This document shows positions 8,312 through 18,500 of a stretch of 34,111 nucleotides of DNA, piece by piece (position 1 is the first letter of the stretch; every line of letters begins with the position of its first letter). This DNA is from Asaia bogorensis (GTDB taxonomy: Bacteria; Pseudomonadota; Alphaproteobacteria; Acetobacterales; Acetobacteraceae): positions 1 to 34,111 of the forward strand of contig CAMCDA010000024.1 of assembly GCA_945873195.1 (NCBI GenBank), read 5' to 3'. The notes under the pieces were generated by a model. That model ran no database searches and was not told the DNA's origin. It saw only the letters and a list, made by a program, of their open reading frames with translations. Made by a program: the position numbers and the translations under genes.

Positions 8312-8517
8312 CGGCTCCTGATCCTGGGATTGTAGCCGCCGCCGGACCCCGCGTCAGCGGTGCATTGCGGTCGTCCGGCGCTTTCGTGTCGGTTTCCCAT
8401 GGAACGGAGGCGGCCCCGACGCCGCTTTCCCCCGCGACGCCTCGGCGAACGCGTCGTATATGGAAGCGCCGCAACCCCGGACGGAAGCCCGATGTCCCTC
8501 CCCCGCGTGTTCCCCCC
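8312..8517. promoter_or_regulatory. Divergent promoter region lutB / ruvA
   Basis: 206 bases between divergent genes. GTATAT at 8456-8461 could be a -10 for ruvA but no good -35 is seen at the right distance. ruvA has no recognisable Shine-Dalgarno site (C-rich TTCCCCCC precedes its ATG). No lactate regulator gene or clear operator was found. Confidence 0.35.
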
Positions 8518-9135
8518 ATGATCGCGCAGCTGACTGGCCGGATCGAGGCCTTGGCCGACGGCACCTGCATCGTCGATGTCAACGGCGTGGGGTATCTGGT
8601 GCATGCTTCCTCCCGCACGCTGTCGGCGTTGCCGCAGCCGCCCGCCCCGGCGAAGGTGCTGGTCGAAACCCATGTGCGGGAGGACGCGATCCTGCTGTAC
8701 GGCTTCGCCGATTCCGCCGAACGCGACTGGTTCCGCCTGCTGACAACCGTCCAGGGTGTCGGTGGCAAGGTCGCGCTGTCCCTGCTGTCGGCCCTGTCGC
8801 CCCGCGACCTGGTGGCCGCCATCGCCGCGGGCGACAAGACCAGCCTGACCCGCGCCGCCGGCGTCGGCGCCCGCCTCGCCGTGCGCCTGGTCACCGAGTT
8901 GCGCGACAAGGTCGAAGCGATGCCATCCTCGGGCGGGGTAGGGATGCCGGTGACCACCGCGCCGGCCGGCGGCGTGCGGGACGACGCGGTCTCCGCCCTG
9001 GTCAATCTTGGCTACCGCCGGCCGGAGGCACAGGCCGCCACCACACGGGCTGCCGACCGGCTGGGAGACGGGGTCACACTCGACGCCCTGATCCGGGAAG
9101 CGTTGCGTGAGATCGCGCAGAGGCTGGTGGGCTGA
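8518..9135 (+). CDS. ruvA: Holliday junction branch migration protein RuvA
   Basis: 205-residue RuvA, the usual length. It binds Holliday junctions as a tetramer and loads the RuvB motor during recombinational repair. Domains seen: the N-terminal OB fold starting [12 protein letters not shown] and including [11 protein letters not shown]; two helix-hairpin-helix motifs in the middle ([17 protein letters not shown] and [16 protein letters not shown]); a linker; and the C-terminal RuvB-contact domain ([20 protein letters not shown]). The frame is open upstream, but MIAQL is the family's normal N-terminus and fixes the start at 8518. Its stop overlaps the ruvB ATG by one base. ruvC, commonly next to it in proteobacteria, is replaced here by lutB on the other strand. 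Confidence 0.97.
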   Translation: MIAQLTGRIEALADGTCIVDVNGVGYLVHASSRTLSALPQPPAPAKVLVETHVREDAILLYGFADSAERDWFRLLTTVQGVGGKVALSLLSALSPRDLVAAIAAGDKTSLTRAAGVGARLAVRLVTELRDKVEAMPSSGGVGMPVTTAPAGGVRDDAVSALVNLGYRRPEAQAATTRAADRLGDGVTLDALIREALREIAQRLVG

Positions 9136-10181
9136 TGGCCGAGGCTCCGGAAGACCGCCCTGTTTCCTCGGCGCGCCAGATGGAAGATGCGGCCGAGGCA
9201 TCGCTGCGACCGCAGACCCTGGCGGAGTTCACAGGCCAGAAGGCCAGCCGGGAGAACCTGGCGATCTTCATCCAGGCCGCGCGCGGCCGGGGGGAGGCGC
9301 TTGATCATGTGCTGCTGCACGGCCCGCCCGGGCTTGGGAAGACGACGCTCGCCCAGATCGTCGCCCGCGAACTCGGTGTTGGGTTTCGCGCGACGTCCGG
9401 CCCGGTGATCGCCCGTGCCGGCGACCTGGCGGCGATCCTGACCAATCTCCAGCCGCGTGATGTCCTGTTCATCGACGAAATCCACCGCCTTCAGCCGGCC
9501 ATCGAGGAAGTGCTGTATCCGGCGATGGAGGACTTCCAGCTCGATTTGATCATCGGGGAGGGGCCGGCCGCGCGCAGTGTGCGGATCGACCTGCCGCCCT
9601 TCACCCTGGTCGGCGCCACCACGCGCGCCGGGCTGCTGGCCACGCCGCTGCGTGACCGATTCGGCATTCCGCTGCGGCTGGTCTTCTACACGCCCGAGGA
9701 ACTGCGCCAGATCGTCACCCGCGGTGCCCGTTTGCTTGGGATCACGCTGACCGACGATGGGGCGGAGGAAATCGCCCGCCGCTCACGCGGCACTCCCCGC
9801 ATCGCCGGCCGCCTGCTGCGCCGGGTGCGGGACTTCGCCGCCGTCGCCGGGGATGCCACCGTTGATCGCAAGATCGCCGATGCCGCGCTGACCCGGTTGG
9901 AGGTCGATCGCCTGGGGCTGGACGCGATGGACCGCCGCTATCTGCGGCGCATCGCCGACCACCATGGCGGCGGGCCGGTGGGCGTGGAAACCCTGGCCGC
10001 CGCCTTGGCGGAGGCGCGGGATACGCTGGAAGACGTGGTGGAACCCTATCTGATCCAGGAGGGCCTGATCCTGCGCACCAGCCGCGGCCGCATGATGGGC
10101 GACCCGGGCTGGCGGCATCTGGGGCTGAAGGCGCCCACCCGCGCCTCCCCCCAGTTGGACCTGCTGCCGGAGGATGAATAG
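9135..10181 (+). CDS. ruvB: Holliday junction branch migration ATPase RuvB
   Basis: 348-residue AAA+ ATPase that forms hexamer rings on either side of the RuvA-bound junction and pumps DNA. Seen: the N-terminal '[12 protein letters not shown]' segment, Walker A GPPGLGKT (63-70), Walker B with DEIH (114-117), sensor 1 in [10 protein letters not shown], the arginine-finger region PLRDRFG, sensor 2 in [15 protein letters not shown], and a C-terminal winged-helix part ending GWRHLGL. It is translationally coupled to ruvA (TGATG). Its stop codon is 3 bases from the stop of the convergent membrane-fusion gene, so no separate terminator fits between them. Confidence 0.98.
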   Translation: MAEAPEDRPVSSARQMEDAAEASLRPQTLAEFTGQKASRENLAIFIQAARGRGEALDHVLLHGPPGLGKTTLAQIVARELGVGFRATSGPVIARAGDLAAILTNLQPRDVLFIDEIHRLQPAIEEVLYPAMEDFQLDLIIGEGPAARSVRIDLPPFTLVGATTRAGLLATPLRDRFGIPLRLVFYTPEELRQIVTRGARLLGITLTDDGAEEIARRSRGTPRIAGRLLRRVRDFAAVAGDATVDRKIADAALTRLEVDRLGLDAMDRRYLRRIADHHGGGPVGVETLAAALAEARDTLEDVVEPYLIQEGLILRTSRGRMMGDPGWRHLGLKAPTRASPQLDLLPEDE

Positions 10182-10184
10182 CCC

Positions 10185-11453
10185 CTACAACTCCCGTCCC
10201 GCCGTCCGGAGACTCTCCCGCAACGGCGCGATCAGGTAGTCGAGCGCGGTGCGGGGCGCGATCGGCACGACCACGTCCACGGGCATCCCTGGCCCCAGGC
10301 GGGCGAGCAATCGCCCGCTCTCCTGGTCCGCCACGAGGGCGACCTCGGCCCGGAAATAGGTCCGGCCGGATCGGCTGTCGGTGATCCGGTCCGCCGAGAG
10401 CACCCGGATTTCCCCCTGGATCGGGGCGGTCTCCCGCGGGTTGAAGCCCAGCGCGATGACCGAGGCGGCTTGGCCGACGCGCAGATGCTCGATGTCCTCC
10501 GGGCGGATTTCCGCCTCGGCGATGATCGTGCGGGTGCGTGGGACGATATCCATCATCGCCCTGCCCGAATCGACCACGCCTCCATGGGTGAAGATCGCCA
10601 GATTGACGACCTCTCCGGCGATCGGCGCTCGGATTTCGAGGCGCGCCAGGATGTCCCGGTCGGCGGCCAGGCGCGGGATCACGTCGTGGATCCGCATCTG
10701 CGCCTCCCGCATGTCACGCGTCGCCTCGGCGTGGCTGGATTCCCGCAGCCGCAGCTTCTCGGCGTCCAGTTCGATGGCCAGGGCACCCAGGCGCATGACC
10801 TCGGTGGACAATTGCCCGACCTGGCCGCGGAGGGACTCGGCGGCGCGGGAGATTTCGAGCAGCCGGTTCTTCGACGCGAGCCCGGATCGTTCCAGCCGGG
10901 AGACGGAGCGCCATTCCTCCTCGGCGAAGCCCAACTGGCGGATGGTGGACTCGAGCTGGATGCGCACGCCGTTGATCTGCTGGCGGCTCTGCTCGATCCG
11001 CTGGTCAAGGATCTGGATCTGCCGGGACAGCAGGTCGCGCCGGCTGGTGAACATCAGCCGCTCCCTCCCCTTGACGACCGCGGCGACGGGGTCGTCGTCG
11101 TCCAGGGCCGAAGGGAATGTGATATCGGCTGCTTCCGCCAGTTCCGCCAGGCTGCGCGCGACCAAAGCGCGGTCGGCCAGCAGTTGCGCGTGATGGACCG
11201 TGTAGGACGCGCGCGCCTGGGTGTCGTCGAGGCGCACCAGAAGCTGGCCTTCCTCCACGATCGTGCCGTCGCGCACCAGCAGTTCGGCGACGATGCCGCC
11301 TTCCCGGTGCTGGATGGTCTTGCGGTTGCCATGCACGGCCAGGGCGCCGGTACCGACCACGGCCCCATCCAGCGGCGCGAGCGCCGCCCAGGAACCGAGG
11401 CCGCCGAAGAAGGCCAGGATCGTGATCAACCCGACGCGGATTGCGTTTCTCAT
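10185..11453 (-). CDS. HlyD-family membrane fusion protein of a type I secretion system
   Basis: 422-residue periplasmic adaptor of the HlyD/PrtE family. It links an inner-membrane ABC transporter to an outer-membrane TolC-like channel in type I secretion. Seen: a short cytoplasmic N-terminus, one membrane helix (residues about 7-27), a barrel-sandwich part with the conserved VVGTGALAVHGNRKTIQHREGGIV region (split: VVGTGALAVHGNRK, TIQHREGGIV), a long alpha-helical hairpin rich in Gln, Arg and Glu (about 90-270), and the second half of the lipoyl-like domain (IRAPIAGEVVNLAIFTHGGVV). GGAGG lies 6 bases before the ATG, and the ATG overlaps the stop of the giant upstream gene (ATGA). That overlap is the normal arrangement of a prtD-prtE pair. 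No TolC-like gene is present in the window. Confidence 0.93.
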   Translation of the reverse strand: MRNAIRVGLITILAFFGGLGSWAALAPLDGAVVGTGALAVHGNRKTIQHREGGIVAELLVRDGTIVEEGQLLVRLDDTQARASYTVHHAQLLADRALVARSLAELAEAADITFPSALDDDDPVAAVVKGRERLMFTSRRDLLSRQIQILDQRIEQSRQQINGVRIQLESTIRQLGFAEEEWRSVSRLERSGLASKNRLLEISRAAESLRGQVGQLSTEVMRLGALAIELDAEKLRLRESSHAEATRDMREAQMRIHDVIPRLAADRDILARLEIRAPIAGEVVNLAIFTHGGVVDSGRAMMDIVPRTRTIIAEAEIRPEDIEHLRVGQAASVIALGFNPRETAPIQGEIRVLSADRITDSRSGRTYFRAEVALVADQESGRLLARLGPGMPVDVVVPIAPRTALDYLIAPLRESLRTAGREL

Positions 11454-12541
11454 ACCCGTCCTCCCGCCACCACGGCCGGTGTCTGCTGTGCCATGAACTC
11501 GGTCGCACGCTGCACGCCGGTCATCGCGCCATCCCGCATGGTGGCGACGTAGTCGGAGATGCGAACCAGACCCGCCCGATGCGTGACCATCACGACCGTC
11601 CGCTTACGCTTCTTCAGGTCCAGGACGCATTCGGTCAGCGCGGCCTCTCCATCGGAATCGAGGTTGGCGTTCGGCTCATCCATCACCACCACCGCGGGAT
11701 CGCCCAGCAGGGCTCGGGCGAGGGCGATGCGCTGCTTCTGGCCGCCGGACAGGCTGGCGGCTGTTTCATCCAGGACGGTGCCGTAGCCATCGGGCAGATG
11801 GGTGATCATCTCATGCGCGCGGGCGACCTTGGCGGCGGCGACCACGTCCTCATCCGTCGCGTCGCCGAAGCGGGCGATGTTGTCGCGGATCGTACCGGGG
11901 AACAGCGCGACGTCCTGTGGCAGGTAGCCGACAGCCCTGCCGAGCTGCGTGGGCTCCCAGGTGGCGAGGTCCGCGCCGTCGAGGCGGGCGGTCCCCACGT
12001 CGGGCCGGATCGCGCCGACCAGCAGGCGGGCGATGGTTGATTTGCCGGCGGCGCTGGGCCCGACGATGGTCAACACCGCGCCCGCCTGGATCTGCACCGC
12101 CACGCCGCGCACGACGGGCCGGTTCAGCCCGGGCGGCGTCCAGGACACCGTTTCCAGATGCACGTCTCCGGCCGGGGCCGGCAGCGTGACGGTCTTGAGG
12201 TCCCGTTCGCCCTCGACCAGCAGTGCGCGGATGCGTCCGAAGGAGTCCTTGGCCGCCAGCGTCGGCCGCCAGGCGCCGATCATTGCCTCGATCGGGGCAA
12301 GCATGCGGCCCAGCAGCAGGGAGCCGGCGAAGATCGCGCCGGCCGAGATGGCATCATGGATCGCCAGCCAGGCGCCGACGCCCAGGATGGCGGACTGGAA
12401 GAACAGCCGCAGGCCCTTGCCGATTGCCCCCAACACGACCGAGCGGTGGCTGGCGGCGTTCTGGGCGGCGAGCATTTCGCCGCGCAATTGCCGCCAGCGG
12501 GCCGTCAGGCCAGCGCCCAGACCCATGGTCCTGGCGCAGTC
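11450..12541 (-). other. Truncated type I secretion permease/ATPase moiety of the giant fusion
   Basis: The last ~364 residues of the giant frame match the C-terminal two-thirds of PrtD/AprD-type exporters, which are usually about 550-590 residues long. Seen: the 'A..MGL...L..RW..L' helix that follows the fourth membrane segment, two membrane helices (LFFQSAILGVGAWLAI and AGAIFAGSLLLGRMLAPIEA), then a complete ATPase domain (Walker A, Q-loop in GYLPQDVALFPGTI, LSGGQ, Walker B, H-loop). The part holding helices 1-4 and the start codon is not in the window. I therefore treat this as the 3' remainder of a separate transporter gene joined to its substrate gene. Confidence 0.8.
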
Positions 12542-15500
12542 GACGTGGCGGGTCGGATCGTAGACCAGGATCGGATTGGCATGATCGGTGGGCGCCGTCG
12601 TGGTCGTGTAGAGGTCGATGAATTGCCCAGTATCGACCTGGATATCGCCGTCGGCCGCGAAAGTGGCGCTCGCGCTGGTGGCTTCATCCGTCAGCACGGT
12701 GCGTTCCAGCCCGATGATCGGGGCCGATTCACCGGATGCGGCCACGCCGCCGACGATCGTCGTGACAACGACACCGTTGATGATGTCGTTGACATCCGCG
12801 GTGACGTCGAAGTTGTCGTCCGCGCCGTTGACCGTCGTCAGCACCGTCCCGTCGGACGCATAGACCTTGAGCGTGGCGCCATCGACACCGTTGCCGGTGA
12901 CATGAACGGTCCCGGAGGTGGAGCTGACGGCGACCCCCGTTGCCAGGGCCGACACCGCATGACCGTTCAGCACGATGGTTTCATCGGCAAGCGCGGCATA
13001 CTGGGTCGGCGTCAGCGCCAGGGCGCTCTGCGTCAGGGTGATCGTCTTGCCGTTGTCGTCGAACCCATCATCGAAGTTGGCGATCGCCGTCAGGGTGGCA
13101 GCGTTCGCGTAGTCGTTCGACGCCAGATAGATCGTGTTGGCGCCCAGCGTGAAGTTCGGCAGGACGGACAGGCGGTAGGTGGTCAGCGCCGACGCGGTCT
13201 CATCCCCGGCGAGCGTCACGGTGTTTGCCAGGTTGAGGGCCGCGAGGTTCGCCGGGTTCAGCAGGTAGGACGCGCCGTCCTGGATGCTCAGGTCGTCGGT
13301 GTCGGTGAACCCGGGCAGGGCTACCAGGCGCGCGGCGGTGCGGGCATTCAGGGTTTCGGCGCCGGACAGTTCCACATGGATGCTCGCCTTGTAGGCGCTG
13401 GCGTTGATCAGCGGCGACAGGACACCATCCAGCAGGCTGTCCGACGTGTCGGAGACGGTCAGCGTGTGGTTGAGCACGAACTTCGCCTCGGCGAGCAGCG
13501 CCTCGGCATCCAGCGCCGCCACCGTGGCGTTGCCCGTGAGCTGCCAAATATCGGCGAAGGATTTGCCGTTGTCGTAGGAGGTGTTCAGCAGGTTGGACGG
13601 GGTGTCGGAGATCGTCAGCGTATAGGCGCCGCGGTCGAAGTGAATCGTATCCTTCAGGGTGAACAACGACGTGGCGTTGGCGGCCGTGGTCGACTGGTTG
13701 GAGGAGAAGGTGGTCGCGTTCATCGACGACAGGGATGCGGTGTTAGACCCGTTCACCAGCGTCGAGACGCTGTCGGCGACCACCAGGTTGAAGTCGTCAT
13801 GCACGCTGGTGTTCGCGGTCCAACCGCCCGACCCCGTCAGGGTCTGGATGTTGGTGAACGTATCGGTCACCGCCGCGATGTTGTTTCCGAAGAAGACACT
13901 CGCGGCGAGGATGCCCGGGTTGTTCCCCACCTTCAGCAGGTCCAGGAAGGCCGCAGCCTGGTTCACGGACACCGTGGAGCTGTCGGTGACCGTGATGCTG
14001 CCGCCCAGCAGTTTGCTGTTGTTCGTCAGGGTGGCGATGTGGGCGAAGGTATCGGTGATATCGGGCGTCACGACCAGGCGGGCGTTGTTGCTCAGGTTGG
14101 ACACGGTCGCCACGTCGCCCGCCAACTGGATGGTGTGGCCATTCAGTTGGAACGCGTTGCCCAGCGCGCCGATCTTGTTGGCGTCCGCCACGCTCATGCC
14201 CGTTGCATTCGCCGACAGTGACAGCGTGAAGTTGCCGGCGCTGAAGCCTGTCAGCCCGCCCAGGATGGCGGCGTTGGCGGCCGTCACGCTGGCACTGGCC
14301 GACAAGGACCAGGTGGTCGGGGTGATGCTCGGGCTGCCGCCCAGATGGCCCGGAGCATTGGCCGCGAGGGTGGCCGCCGTGTCCCGCACTGTCAGGTTGA
14401 CACCACCGCCCGCGGTCGCGCCCAGGTTCAGCAGGTGGGTGTAGACGGCGTCCGTCACCGTGCCTGACGCACTCACGACCACGCTGCTGATCAGCGCGTC
14501 GTTGGCGTCAAGGGTTGCGTAGTTCGCCTCGATGTTCGCGGTGGTGCCGGAGACGATCAGCGTATTGGTTGTCGCGTTCGGGTTGTCCTTGCTGAAGTTG
14601 GTGATTGAAAGCAGTGTCGCCGCGGTCGCCGGCGACACGGTGGCCGAACCGGCGACCGTCTTGAGATGGACGGCGTCGATGGACGGGTCGTTCACCGCGG
14701 CGAGGTAGCCGTCGATGGTATCGATCAGGTTCGCCGCCGAGTCCCAGACCTTCAGCGTATGGCCGTTCTTGTCCAGGTTGGTCAGGCCCTGCAGGGCCAG
14801 CGCATCGGCCGCCGTGATGACCGAGGCCTCGGACAGTTCGATATCCAGGCTGTTTATGAACGCGAGCCCGTCGCTGTCCGCCGCCGCGATGGCCGCGGCG
14901 ATCTGCGCGCCACTGTCCGATACAGTCAGGTTCGATGCCGCGAGGTTGGGGATTTCGAGCAGGCCCGCGATCTCACTGGCGTTGATGACGTTGTCGGTCA
15001 GGGTGGCCTGGGAGAACTTGGACCCGATCGTGTTCAGCGTCGTCAGGTTGGACAAGATGTTCGCCGCCGTATCGGTGACGTAGACCTCGCTGACGGTCGC
15101 GTCGGCCGCCAAGGTCGCCGCGATCGCCGCGATCTGCGCCGCCGTGCCGATGACCCGCACCGCCCCGGTGGTGGTGATCGCATCGATCACCGCCGCGACG
15201 GAGGTGTAGGTCACCGCCGTAGTGGTGATGGTCGGGGTGTTGGCCACTCCGTCCGACAGCGCGATGACGAGCGTATGGGCGTTGTCCGTGATCGTGGTCT
15301 TCAGGCTGTTGAGGCTGGCGCTGACATTGGCCGACGAGTCGGCGACCCGGACCGTGTCAGCGAGGCTGAGATTGCCCTGCGACAAGGCCAGGATGTTGGC
15401 CGCCGTATCCTGGACCGCGATGGTGCGGCCGCCGGCGGCAAAGGCGGCGATCGCGTCGAGCGCCGTCAGTTGCGCCGCCGTCACCGTGATGTTGGCCGAC

Positions 15501-18500
15501 GGGTTCACCGTGGTTGCCGCCGCGATACCCGCCGCGTTGGCATTGTCCAGGATGTTGGCGACGGCATCGGAGATCGTGATCGCCTGGGCCGCCACGTTGA
15601 AGTCCTCGATCGCCACCAGGTCGGTCGCGAGGGCGGCCGTCGTGGTCGTCGCCCCGCTGAGCTCGACCGTGGTCGCCAGGTCGATGCCGGCGGCGTTGGC
15701 CTGGTTCAGCAGGTTGGCGATCGTGTCGGCGATGGCCATCGTCTGGCCGCCACCCAGGGTCGCGTCCAGGATGCCGGACAGGGTGGTTGCCTCGGCCGCC
15801 GTCAGCCCGGTCGGGTTGTTCGACATGGTGACCGCGAGCGCGGCGGTCAGCATCGCGGGAACCGCGCCCTGCGCCGTCAGCAGGGCCGCCGCGGTGCCGG
15901 TGATGGTCAGCGCGCTCTCGTCAAAGGTCGCGATGCCAACCAGGCTGTTGAAGATGGTCGTCGCGTTGGCGACGGTCATCGAGCCCTCGGTGGGTTTGAC
16001 CGAGGTGACGAAGGCGGCGTGCACACCGAGATCACCCGTGCCGCCGAAGTCACCCAGGATGTTGGCCGTCGTGTCGAGAATCGTGACCTCGGCCGGCGTG
16101 ACATTCAGGGCGAACAGCGTCACGAGATCAGCGATTTCCGCATTGCTGACGGCAAGCGTGGGGCCCGTCATCAGGTCGAAGGCGGAACCATTGCCATCGT
16201 TCACGTCCTGGGCCAGCACTTGCGCGACGGTCAGGGTGATCGTGCCCGCCGGACTGACGGTGATCGCGGTGATGTCGCCAAGATTGCCCAGGATGTCGGA
16301 GGACCCGCCGAGCGCCAGGTCAGCCTGGACGTGGGCCGCCGTGTCATTGATCGAGATGGATGCCGGCGCGACCCCAAGGGCCAGGATCGTATCGATATCG
16401 GCAACCGCCAATCCGGTGACGATCAGCGAGCCGCCCGTCACTTTCGACAGCACCGATCCGACGCCGTCGTTCACGCCGGCGGTCAATACCTGGGCCGAGG
16501 TCAGCGTGATCGCCCCGGCATTGCTGTTGGTGATCGCCGTGATGTCGCCGTTGTTCGCCAGCAGGTCGGAGGCCCCACCCAGCGCCAGGTCAGCCTGGAT
16601 ATGCGCCGCCGTGTCGCTGACGGTGATCGATGCCGGGGCTACGCCCAGGCCGAGGATCGTCTCGACATCGGCAACGGTCACACTCGTGACGATCAGGGAT
16701 CCTCCGGTCACCTTCGCCAGCACGGACCCCGCGCCGTCGTTGACCCCCGCCGCCTGCACCTGGGCGGAGGTCAGGGTGATGGCCCCCGCATTGCTGTTGG
16801 TGATGGCCGACAGCATCGCGTTGTTGGCCAGCAGGTCGGAGGACCCGCCGAAAGCCAGATCAGTGGCAATGTTCGCCGCTGTGTCGCTGACGGTGGCGCT
16901 GTCCGGAACCTCCGGGAATGCCAGCACAGTGTCGATCTCGGCCACGGTGATGCCGGTGACACGCAGCGTGCCCCCGCTAAGCAGCGCCGCCGCTGATCCA
17001 GCGCCGTCGTTCACGCCGGCCACCTGCATCTGCGCCAGTGTCAGGGACACAACCCCGGCGTTGCTGACCGTGATCCCGGTGATCGTGCCCAGGGCCGCCA
17101 GGATGTCGGAGGAGCCACCCAGCGCCAGGGCGGCCTGGATGTGGGCCGCCGTGTCGCTGATCGTGATCGAGGCCGGGGAGACGTCGAGCGCCAGGATCGT
17201 ATCGATATCCGCAACCGCCACACCGGTGACGATCAGCGAGCCGCCCGTCACTTTCGACAGCACCGATCCGACGCCGTCGTTCACGCCGGCAGCCAATACC
17301 TGGGCCGATGTCAGCGTGATCGCCCCGGTATTGCTGTTGGTGATCGCGGTGATGTCCGCCAGGTTCGTCAGCAGGTTGGAAGACGCCCCGAGCGCCAGAT
17401 CGCTGGCGATGTGTGCCGCCGTGTCGCTGACCGTGATCGACGCCGGGGCAACGCCCAGGCCGAGGATCGTCTCGACATCGACTACCGTGACACCGGTGAC
17501 GATCAACGTTCCGCCCGTCACCTTGGACAGCACCGATCCGGCGCCGTCGTTGACCCCCGCCGCCTGAACCTGGGCGGAGGTCAGGGTGATGGCTCCGGCA
17601 TTGCTGTTGGTGATGGCGAACAGCATCGCGTTGTTGGCCAGCAGGTCGGAGGACCCGCCCAAAGCCAGATCAGTGGCAATGTGCGCCCCTGTGTCGCTGA
17701 CGGTGGCGCTGTCCGGAACCTCCGGGAAGGCCAGGACGGTGTCGATCTCGGCCACCGTGACGCCGGTGACACGCAGCGTGCCGCCGCTCAGCAGCGCCGC
17801 GGCCGACCCAGCGCCGTCGTTCACGCCGGCCACCTGCATCTGGGCCAGCGTCAGGGACACAACCCCCGCGTTGCTGACCACGATCCCGGTGATCGTGCCG
17901 AGAGCCGCCAGGATGTCGGAGGAGCCGCCGAGCGTCAGGTCGGCCTGGATGTTCGCCGCCGTGTCGCTGATCGTGATCGTGGCCGGGGAGACGTCGAGCG
18001 CCAGGATCGTGTCGATATCGGCAACCGCCACACCGGTGACGATCAGAGACCCTCCGGTCACCTGCGCCATGACCGATCCGGCGCCATCGTTCACGCCCGC
18101 CACCAGCACCTGGGCCGATGTCAACGTGATCGCGCCGGCATTGCTGTTGGTGATCGCGGTGATGTCCGTCAGGTTCGTCAGCAGGTCGGAAGATGCTCCC
18201 AGGGCCAGGTCGGTGGCGATATGCGCCGCCGTGTCACTGACGGTGATCGACGCCGGGGCAACGCCCAGGCCGAGGATCGTTTCGATGTCGGCTACCGTGA
18301 CACCGGTGACGATCAGGGAGCCTCCGGTCACCTTCGCCAGCACCGAGCCGGCACCGTCGTTGACCCCCGCGGCCTGAACCTGGGCCGAGGTCAGGGTGAT
18401 GGCTCCGGCATTGCTGTTGGCGATGGCGAAGATCATTGCGTTGTTTGCCAGCAGGTCGGAGGACCCACCCAAAGCCAGATCAGTGGCAATGTTCGCCGCT

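Noticed and set aside
8365-8517. An N-terminal extension of RuvA by 51 residues
   Set aside because: RuvA proteins begin at MIAxLxG; the extension is composition-driven open frame in the promoter region.
12539-12544. GTCGAC (a SalI site) exactly at the fusion point, suggesting a cloning join
   Set aside because: A single six-base site in GC-rich DNA is expected by chance, and there is no vector sequence nearby.
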